Below, piece by piece: positions 50,571-56,257 of a stretch of 56,257 nt of DNA. The stretch's first letter is position 1; each line of letters starts with the position of its first letter. The notes beneath the pieces are model-generated. The model searched no databases and was not told the origin of the DNA. It saw only the letters and a program-made list of their open reading frames with translations. This stretch comes from an uncultured Lachnospiraceae bacterium (GTDB lineage Bacteria > Bacillota > Clostridia > Lachnospirales > Lachnospiraceae), in assembly GCA_947177165.1 (NCBI GenBank), contig CAMWTP010000035.1, forward strand, positions 1 to 56,257. The letters run 5' to 3'. Position numbers and translations under genes: made by a program.

Positions 50571-51677
50571 ATGAAGAAAGCGATTATATTAGGCGGCGGT
50601 GTGACAGGCTGCGTATCGGCAAGGGAACTCGGAAAAAAAGGGTATCAGGTGACTCTGATCGAAAAAAACCCCTATTTGGGAGGCGGATGCCATACATTTT
50701 TTATGGGAGGCCATCCCTATACAGAGGGACCGAGATTTTTAACGATCACAGATGAAAAAATATTTGATTACATAGACGAGATTGTTCCGTTACGGCGGTT
50801 TGCGCTGTATGAGGATACTTATATTGAACAGGATCAGGCATTTTATTCTTATCCAATGCATTGGGATGACATTCAGGTTATGCCTGATTTTGCAAAGATA
50901 AAATCAGAGCTTGATAACCGTCCTGAAAACGTTCGTGCGGATAATTTTGAAGATGGCTGGATCAATGCAGTGGGACCGACACTATACGGAAAATATGTCA
51001 AGAACTATACAGAAAAAATGTGGCAGGTAAGCAGCAATAAGGAATTGGACGGATACGAATGGTCTGTAAAAGGGTTTACGATACAGCATGGGGAGAGGAA
51101 TGTGACAGATCTGGGAACTGATAAGCATGCCCATCCATTTGAGAAGGAGGGATTCAACCGTTTCTTTGACGCCTGCGTGGCGGATGCGGATGTTCGTCTG
51201 AATACGGAAGTAAAACACGTGGATCTGGAGCAGAAAAAGATATATCTGGGAGACGAAGAAATAACAGGGGATATTATGATATCAACGCTTCCATTGGAAG
51301 AGCTGATGGAAAATACTTATGGTTCCCTGCGGTACATAGGTCGGGATTTCTACCCGATTGTTCTGCCGATCGAGCACCTGTTTCAAGATGGCCATCATTT
51401 CCTGTATTATCCGAATGGAGAGAAGCATACAAGGATTGTGGAATATAAAAACCTGACAATGCATGAAGCTCCAGATACGCTGATCGTTGTAGAAGTGCCG
51501 TCCATGAATGGAAAACTCTATCCGTGTGAGATGATGACTGGGGAGAGGAAAAAGGCAGACTTATATAAAAAAGCGCTTCCGGATAATGTGTTTTCTCTTG
51601 GCAGGCTGGGCTCATACCAGTATACAGGGATAGCACAGTGCATTGAGCAGGTTTGGGACCTGGTAAAGGAATTGTAA
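50571..51677 (+). CDS. glf: UDP-galactopyranose mutase-like flavoprotein
   Basis: A 368-residue FAD protein. [18 protein letters not shown] and [14 protein letters not shown] bind [17 protein letters not shown] and [11 protein letters not shown] match the UDP-galactopyranose mutase fold, and the C-terminal [19 protein letters not shown] closes the FAD site. Glf interconverts UDP-galactopyranose and UDP-galactofuranose, so the glycan may contain galactofuranose. Some family members use other UDP sugars. The start at 50571 has GGAGA and AAGGA upstream; an extension to 50523 is not conserved. Confidence 0.8.
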   Translation: MKKAIILGGGVTGCVSARELGKKGYQVTLIEKNPYLGGGCHTFFMGGHPYTEGPRFLTITDEKIFDYIDEIVPLRRFALYEDTYIEQDQAFYSYPMHWDDIQVMPDFAKIKSELDNRPENVRADNFEDGWINAVGPTLYGKYVKNYTEKMWQVSSNKELDGYEWSVKGFTIQHGERNVTDLGTDKHAHPFEKEGFNRFFDACVADADVRLNTEVKHVDLEQKKIYLGDEEITGDIMISTLPLEELMENTYGSLRYIGRDFYPIVLPIEHLFQDGHHFLYYPNGEKHTRIVEYKNLTMHEAPDTLIVVEVPSMNGKLYPCEMMTGERKKADLYKKALPDNVFSLGRLGSYQYTGIAQCIEQVWDLVKEL

Positions 51678-51696
51678 CGAAAAAGGAAGAGATTAT

Positions 51697-53328
51697 ATGC
51701 ATGTTTTTGATTATTTCTTGGTTGATGATTTGCAAAAATACAAAGGCCTTATTATATATGGAACTGGATATTGTGCGAAACAGGTATATCCGATCTTGTG
51801 CAAAGGGGGACTAAAAGGAAAGATTATTTCGTTTGCCGTCTCAAAACTGGAACAGGATGGACAATTTGAAAAGCATGCAGTTATACAGATTGACAAGATT
51901 GAATGTGATAAGGATGCAACGGCTGTATTGGTTTCCGTGGATGGCAAATGGCAGAAGGAAATGTTACATAACGCACAGAAACTGGGGTACAGGCACGTTT
52001 TATTGCTAACCGATTATATGAAAAATTCCAATAATCTTCTCCGATTGTACAGCAGATTAGATTATGTGGAATTTCGCAAAAAGATAGAATGCAAGCATGC
52101 ATATTATGCAGGAGAGGATAAAGAGCTGCCGATAGAAAGCAAGTGTGATACGGAAAATCATATTGTTTTCATATCAGGCTGTTTTAAACCCAGAGACGCC
52201 AAGATCATAAATGCGTTAAAGAGAAAAGGCTTTGAGGTTACAGTCATTTTATATGGTGAGTATCGTTATGAGGAGCTTTTTGCAGAAGAGATCGTGAGGA
52301 ATGGGATAAGTCCTATCAAGTGCAAGGATGAAGAGGATATGATCTATTGCATGATGCGGTATCGGCCAATGCTTTACTATTTTGAACCCAAATGGGCAGA
52401 TTGTCGGTGGGTAAGCATTTTATTGAGGCATAAATCGCATTTTCGACCAATCGTACTAGCTTTATACGATGTGATAAATGATGGTTATGCGTTTATTCAA
52501 AGTGGTTTATTCAGTTTGTGGAAAGTGTTGTTGGAAAGTGAGAAGCATGCATTGGAAAATGCAGATGGAATTGTGTGGAGATGGTATTCTAAGGAATACT
52601 TAGAGAAAAGGAAAGGTTTTGCATATAAGGGAAAGTCTGTACAGTTTCCGGATTACTGCGGAGCTTATACAGCAGAGGCTGAGCAACCAGAGAATAGAGA
52701 CAGTGAGATCTTAAGGCTGTGTTCATTGAGAAGCTCTTTTAATGATTTTGGAGAGAAGGGTGGCGTGCCTGAAGGATATGAAAGATTTTCAACGCTGGAA
52801 GAGATATTGGAATTGATCGGAAATAGGAAAGACTGCATTTTGCATATGTATATTAGCATGTTTGATCAAAAAGACTACGAGGACTCCTTAAAGCTGGAAG
52901 AAAAATATAGCAATATTAAATTTTTCTGGAGTGTAGACCATATGGAACTGATTGAAAGATTAAAAGAATATGATTATGGGTGTAGGTTTTATAATGAGGG
53001 AGATCCTGTTCCGATGGAGCAGGTAGTAAAATATGGCAACATGTTTTGTTTTGGAAGTGACAATGAGAATGCGGTTACAAATGCACTTGTTGATTATATT
53101 GATGCTGCGCTCCCGATCATTGTTAAATTTCCGCATAAACAGGTGGATTTTTTGGAACAGTATGGGGTAATTGTGAAAATGCCGACAAACGAATTTGATA
53201 TTGACTTTTTAAAGCAAAAAAAGAGTGAATACAAAAAAAATGCATTGGAGGCCAGAAAACTATTGGCAATAGATGATCACATACAGGAATTGATCGATTT
53301 TTTTGAGGAGGTTTCCGGAAATGCCTGA
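51697..53328 (+). CDS. Putative glycosyltransferase with N-terminal Rossmann module
   Basis: A 543-residue protein. Residues 1-110 are the shared module (YKGLIIYGTGYCAKQVYPI, KIISFAVSKLE). From about residue 150 a GT-B-like body follows: HIVFISGCFKPRDAKIINALK with FEVTVILYGEYR, and a C-terminal half with KYGNMFCFGSDNENAVTNA and LPIIVKFPH that resembles the donor-binding half of GT4-type enzymes. No DxD motif is needed for this fold. A glycosyltransferase role is a reasonable inference but family membership is weak. AAAGGAAGAG precedes the ATG. Confidence 0.55.
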   Translation: MHVFDYFLVDDLQKYKGLIIYGTGYCAKQVYPILCKGGLKGKIISFAVSKLEQDGQFEKHAVIQIDKIECDKDATAVLVSVDGKWQKEMLHNAQKLGYRHVLLLTDYMKNSNNLLRLYSRLDYVEFRKKIECKHAYYAGEDKELPIESKCDTENHIVFISGCFKPRDAKIINALKRKGFEVTVILYGEYRYEELFAEEIVRNGISPIKCKDEEDMIYCMMRYRPMLYYFEPKWADCRWVSILLRHKSHFRPIVLALYDVINDGYAFIQSGLFSLWKVLLESEKHALENADGIVWRWYSKEYLEKRKGFAYKGKSVQFPDYCGAYTAEAEQPENRDSEILRLCSLRSSFNDFGEKGGVPEGYERFSTLEEILELIGNRKDCILHMYISMFDQKDYEDSLKLEEKYSNIKFFWSVDHMELIERLKEYDYGCRFYNEGDPVPMEQVVKYGNMFCFGSDNENAVTNALVDYIDAALPIIVKFPHKQVDFLEQYGVIVKMPTNEFDIDFLKQKKSEYKKNALEARKLLAIDDHIQELIDFFEEVSGNA

Positions 53329-54583
53329 TTATGCAATATATGAGACAAAGAATGCATTTGCCACACTCAATGATATGATTTTTGATATTGACTATGCATG
53401 GTACGAGGAAGGCAAAGCATGGTTTACAGGCAAAAGAAAGAATTACATATTTTGTGCAGATATTAGGAAAAAGGAAATAGATATACTTGGAAAGCTGCCA
53501 GGGAATCAATATAGACATTACAGCAAGGTGACAAAGATTGGCAGTAAACTGATATGTCTCCCATGCGCAGAGAAGGATATTATCATTTACGATCTGGAAA
53601 CAGGAACATATAAGAGAATTGCAATGAATAACTGCGAGGAGACATCACGGATATTTTGCTCAATTGCAGGTGTTATAGAAGGAAAACTGTATTTTATGAT
53701 AACAAACCTGAAACGGATAGTATTGCTTGATTTGGTAAAGGAAGAAATAGTATCGTTTTTTGATATTGGTTGCTGCAGTGCGGAAGATGTGATTGGTCAT
53801 AAATCAGAATTATATGAACATAAGCTCTATATCCCGGTAGCAACTGAAAATAAAGTGATCATCTTTGATATTAGAAGTAAGGAATTTAAAGAAAAGCGTA
53901 TTGAGGGTGACATATCCGGAATAGGCTGGATATGTCGCGATGGTGATTGCTTATGGCTGGTAGGGTTTTCTTATGGGATTGTCAGATTGGATATTCATAC
54001 AGACGAAATATCATCGGCAAAGGATTTTCCAGAGGATTTTAAACTGTATGATGTAGTAATGAGGAAAAACCGAAGAGAATTAGAATGGCATTTATATTCA
54101 GAAAAAAAAGAAATCATTTCTAGTGATGATAAATTTTTTTGCTGGGAATGTGTATGTAACAAAGAAAATATATGGAATATAACAAGTAGATCGGACAGTA
54201 TCATACGTGTAAATGCAAAAACAATGATTGCAGATGTCATAAAGCTGGCTTATGTAAAAGATTTTATATTTGAGGCGTATGAATTTGTCTTGTTAGGTCT
54301 GGATTCGGACAACCATATTTTCGTGTTTTCAAGACGCAATCATGAACTATACAATATTAACGGTGAAACATTGGAATATTGTACGGAAAGCTGGAATATT
54401 ACACCTGGAGCTATTCATATTCTGGCGGAAGATTTGTTTGAGAAAATGGCGAATGAGGGTTTTGGCGGATTAAATGAATTTGTTTTTGGTCTTTTAAACA
54501 AAAATAGTGCTAGAAAAGACGATAAATTATATTCAACGGCTGGAACCCAAATATATAAGCAGATTGTTAAAAGAGGAATGTGA
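53321..54583 (+). CDS. Beta-propeller-like protein of unknown function
   Basis: A 420-residue protein made of repeated short beta-strands. Blade-like repeats include YYEEGKAW-type strands, LICLPCAEKDIIIYDLETG, KLYFMITNLKRIVLLDLVK, LYIPVATENKVIIFDIRS and LWLVGFSYGIVRLDIHTD, a spacing of about 45-50 residues suggesting six or seven blades. There is no signal peptide or catalytic motif. Such proteins can bind glycans or scaffold enzymes. The start at 53321 has GAGGAGG eight bases upstream, inside the previous gene, with which it overlaps by 8 bases. Confidence 0.55.
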   Translation: MPDYAIYETKNAFATLNDMIFDIDYAWYEEGKAWFTGKRKNYIFCADIRKKEIDILGKLPGNQYRHYSKVTKIGSKLICLPCAEKDIIIYDLETGTYKRIAMNNCEETSRIFCSIAGVIEGKLYFMITNLKRIVLLDLVKEEIVSFFDIGCCSAEDVIGHKSELYEHKLYIPVATENKVIIFDIRSKEFKEKRIEGDISGIGWICRDGDCLWLVGFSYGIVRLDIHTDEISSAKDFPEDFKLYDVVMRKNRRELEWHLYSEKKEIISSDDKFFCWECVCNKENIWNITSRSDSIIRVNAKTMIADVIKLAYVKDFIFEAYEFVLLGLDSDNHIFVFSRRNHELYNINGETLEYCTESWNITPGAIHILAEDLFEKMANEGFGGLNEFVFGLLNKNSARKDDKLYSTAGTQIYKQIVKRGM

Positions 54584-54657
54584 TGACAGAGGTTTGGCTC
54601 CCAAGACAGTTTATGATTACTTAATGGAAAAGCGGGAAAGGAAACGGAGAGTTTTAT

Positions 54658-55920
54658 ATGAAGAAATATATATTTACATTAAATGAGTTATCAGACTGCT
54701 TAAACGAAAATAAGTGCATTGTCATTTATGGAGCGGGTGTGTGGGGGCAGAAGCTTATTGATTATATTTTTTCTGTTGAAAAACAGGAAGTAGTAAAAGG
54801 GATAGCAGTTACTGATAAAACAGGAAATATTTCAGAATATAGGGGGATTAAAGTTTATGAAGCTTCGGAACTTTTTCGACAAGAAAACTGTTTTATTTTG
54901 GTAGCAGTATCTAATCGTTATCTGGAGGACGTAAGAAAGATGGTGGAACGTCACTGTCTGGGTCAGTACTCTTGTATTACATGGAATTTGATAAGCAGTA
55001 TGCAAGACCGCAGAAAAAGAGTGGGATGGAATGGTAAGATAGACTTCCTGGTGCCGGGATTTCCAAAATGTGGTACGACTTCCATATACTATGCGTTAAA
55101 GAAATTCAGTGACATATATTTGTCAAGTAAAAAGGAAAATCATTATTTTGAATGGTGCGATAACGTGGAAGAGCCTTTTAAGGTTTTAGGAGATGTATAT
55201 TTTAATGATATAAGGGAAGGACAGATTGTGGGAATAGTGGAGGCCAGCTATACCGAGAAAGCACAACGGATATACAATACCTTTGGGGGAGATATAAGAT
55301 TGATATTTTTGCTTAGAAATCCTGTAAACAGTGCATTTTCAGATTTTATGATGATGTGTAGGGATGGAAGTCCAGAAGTTGAGGAAGCATATCAAAAATA
55401 TAATGGTACATTTTCTGTTGAAATGTTTGATGAATATATAAAATATCAAAAATCGTTAGAATATGATAATTTCAACTATGCACATTGGATTAGCGAATTT
55501 ATGAATTACTATCCAAGGGAACAGATAAAGATAGTATTTCTGGAAGAATTGTTGAGAAATCCGAGAGAGGAAATGAATAATATTTTAAATTTTATTGGGA
55601 GTGAAAATGAATACGATGCAGATGAATTGCCACATGTAAATGAGGGAAAGTATGTAATGGCAGATATTGAAAGTTATAGAAGTACAAGGCAGAAGACTAC
55701 TTTGGCACAAGAACTTAGGGGGATAAGGAGTTCAGGCAGACAATTTGATGAGAAGTATGAAGCGTATGTGAGTTTGTACATGAAAGAAGGCCCTGCAAAG
55801 AAACTATATAATATAAAAATCCTGCCAGAGCAGAGAGAAAAAACAGAAAGCTATTATTATGAAAGTGTGAGGGATTTAGAAAAGCTGTTGGATAAAGATT
55901 TATCAAAGCTGTGGTTTTAG
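54658..55920 (+). CDS. Sulfotransferase with N-terminal Rossmann module
   Basis: A 420-residue protein. Residues 1-115 are the shared module (KCIVIYGAGVWGQKLIDYIF, TDKTGNISEYRGIKVYE). From residue 125 a sulfotransferase domain follows: DFLVPGFPKCGTTSIYYALK is the 5'-phosphosulfate loop binding PAPS, and LIFLLRNPVNSAFSDF is the 3'-phosphate site with Arg and Ser. It probably sulfates a sugar of the surface glycan, using PAPS. GGAGAG lies about 7 bases before the ATG. The N-terminal 80 residues are duplicated in the next, truncated gene. Confidence 0.85.
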   Translation: MKKYIFTLNELSDCLNENKCIVIYGAGVWGQKLIDYIFSVEKQEVVKGIAVTDKTGNISEYRGIKVYEASELFRQENCFILVAVSNRYLEDVRKMVERHCLGQYSCITWNLISSMQDRRKRVGWNGKIDFLVPGFPKCGTTSIYYALKKFSDIYLSSKKENHYFEWCDNVEEPFKVLGDVYFNDIREGQIVGIVEASYTEKAQRIYNTFGGDIRLIFLLRNPVNSAFSDFMMMCRDGSPEVEEAYQKYNGTFSVEMFDEYIKYQKSLEYDNFNYAHWISEFMNYYPREQIKIVFLEELLRNPREEMNNILNFIGSENEYDADELPHVNEGKYVMADIESYRSTRQKTTLAQELRGIRSSGRQFDEKYEAYVSLYMKEGPAKKLYNIKILPEQREKTESYYYESVRDLEKLLDKDLSKLWF

Positions 55921-55965
55921 CGACGATATAAAAGTGTCTATGAAAAAGCTACAAGGAAGGAATGT

Positions 55966-56211
55966 ATGAAGAAATATATTTTTACAGTAAGGGATTTACA
56001 AGACTGTTTAAATGATAATAAAAACATTGCCATTTATGGTGCAGGAGTATGGAGTCAGATACTCATAGATTATATTTTTTATGCTGGAAGGCTGGATAGG
56101 ATTAAAGGAATAGTGGTATCTGACAAAAAGGGAAATATTTCAGAATATAGGGGTATTAAAGTTCACGAAGCTCCAGAATTTTTCGACAGGAAAAATTTTT
56201 TCACTTTATAG
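55966..56211 (+). pseudogene. Truncated copy of the Rossmann module (partial duplication)
   Basis: 81 codons closely matching the start of the sulfotransferase gene (KKYIFT, IYGAGVW, LIDYIF, GNISEYRGIKV, EAPEFF). The match ends near NFF and a stop follows. Removing one T from the T-run at 56193-56198 would open a frame running off the window, but with no similarity to the sibling. It is either a stand-alone module or, more likely, a duplication broken at a recombination point. AAGGAAGG precedes the ATG. The window ends 46 bp later. Confidence 0.6.
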
Positions 56212-56257
56212 GAAATTGCGATTTTTGAGAAGATATAAGAACAAATATTCTGAATGT

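Overview
The window looks like a chromosome segment from a gut or rumen Clostridia, most likely Lachnospiraceae (Bacillota). This is inferred from strong AGGAGG-type ribosome binding sites, the protein families present, and gene sets typical of that family: a non-secreted GH74/GH31 pair, split transketolase, a DUF815 ATPase and a Na/Pi transporter with a PhoU tail. No rRNA or tRNA gene was recognised. All domain and family calls were made by reading the sequence, without database searches.

Layout. (1) 1-9.9 kb is housekeeping and small operons: a NUDIX hydrolase; a minus-strand vitamin B6 operon (pyridoxamine kinase, ECF S component, TatD-linked radical SAM protein); a ferritin-like protein; a DUF4160 pair resembling toxin-antitoxin modules; a TtcA-LarE fusion; tcdA; an unknown protein next to a DUF815 ATPase; and a small membrane protein. 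(2) 10-22.8 kb holds a Na/Pi cotransporter, an IspD/TarI-like cytidylyltransferase with a GatD-like dehydrogenase, an orphan tyrosine integrase, a DUF1624 membrane protein, a CysG-type siroheme synthase, a sensor with two solute-binding domains and GGDEF-EAL, metF, and an M14 peptidase. (3) 22.9-27.4 kb is a xyloglucan pair (GH74, GH31). (4) 27.4-30.1 kb is a mobile-element scrapyard: a nuclease-domain remnant, repeat elements, a 31-bp inverted-repeat element, and a TnpB homologue that appears to have lost all three RuvC catalytic residues, followed by about 500 bp of dense hairpins. (5) 30.1-56.2 kb is a large surface-glycan or glycoprotein-decoration cluster, visibly more AT-rich toward its right end.

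The glycan cluster reads as a pathway. Transketolase (two subunits) can supply sedoheptulose 7-phosphate, a GmhA-like isomerase makes heptose 7-phosphate, and a swapped-order HldE-like protein phosphorylates it and transfers a nucleotide. Epimerases, an aminotransferase, a methyltransferase, a WbuC cupin, a carbamoyltransferase, SGNH hydrolases or acyltransferases, an FkbM methyltransferase, a UDP-galactopyranose mutase, glycosyltransferase-like proteins and a sulfotransferase could then tailor and assemble the glycan. Six of these proteins share a Rossmann-like module with an (I/V)YG-x-G motif.

The most notable features are: the nuclease-dead TnpB (a candidate RNA-guided repressor); a two-gene cassette carrying a retropepsin-like protease, bounded by perfect 24-bp inverted repeats and inserted between the two transketolase subunits; a dispersed hairpin family whose stems change in a compensatory way while the loop AAAGTAC and flanking CTAAG boxes stay constant; the TtcA-LarE fusion; and an in-frame run of six HECKDI-type hexapeptides inside a sugar kinase.
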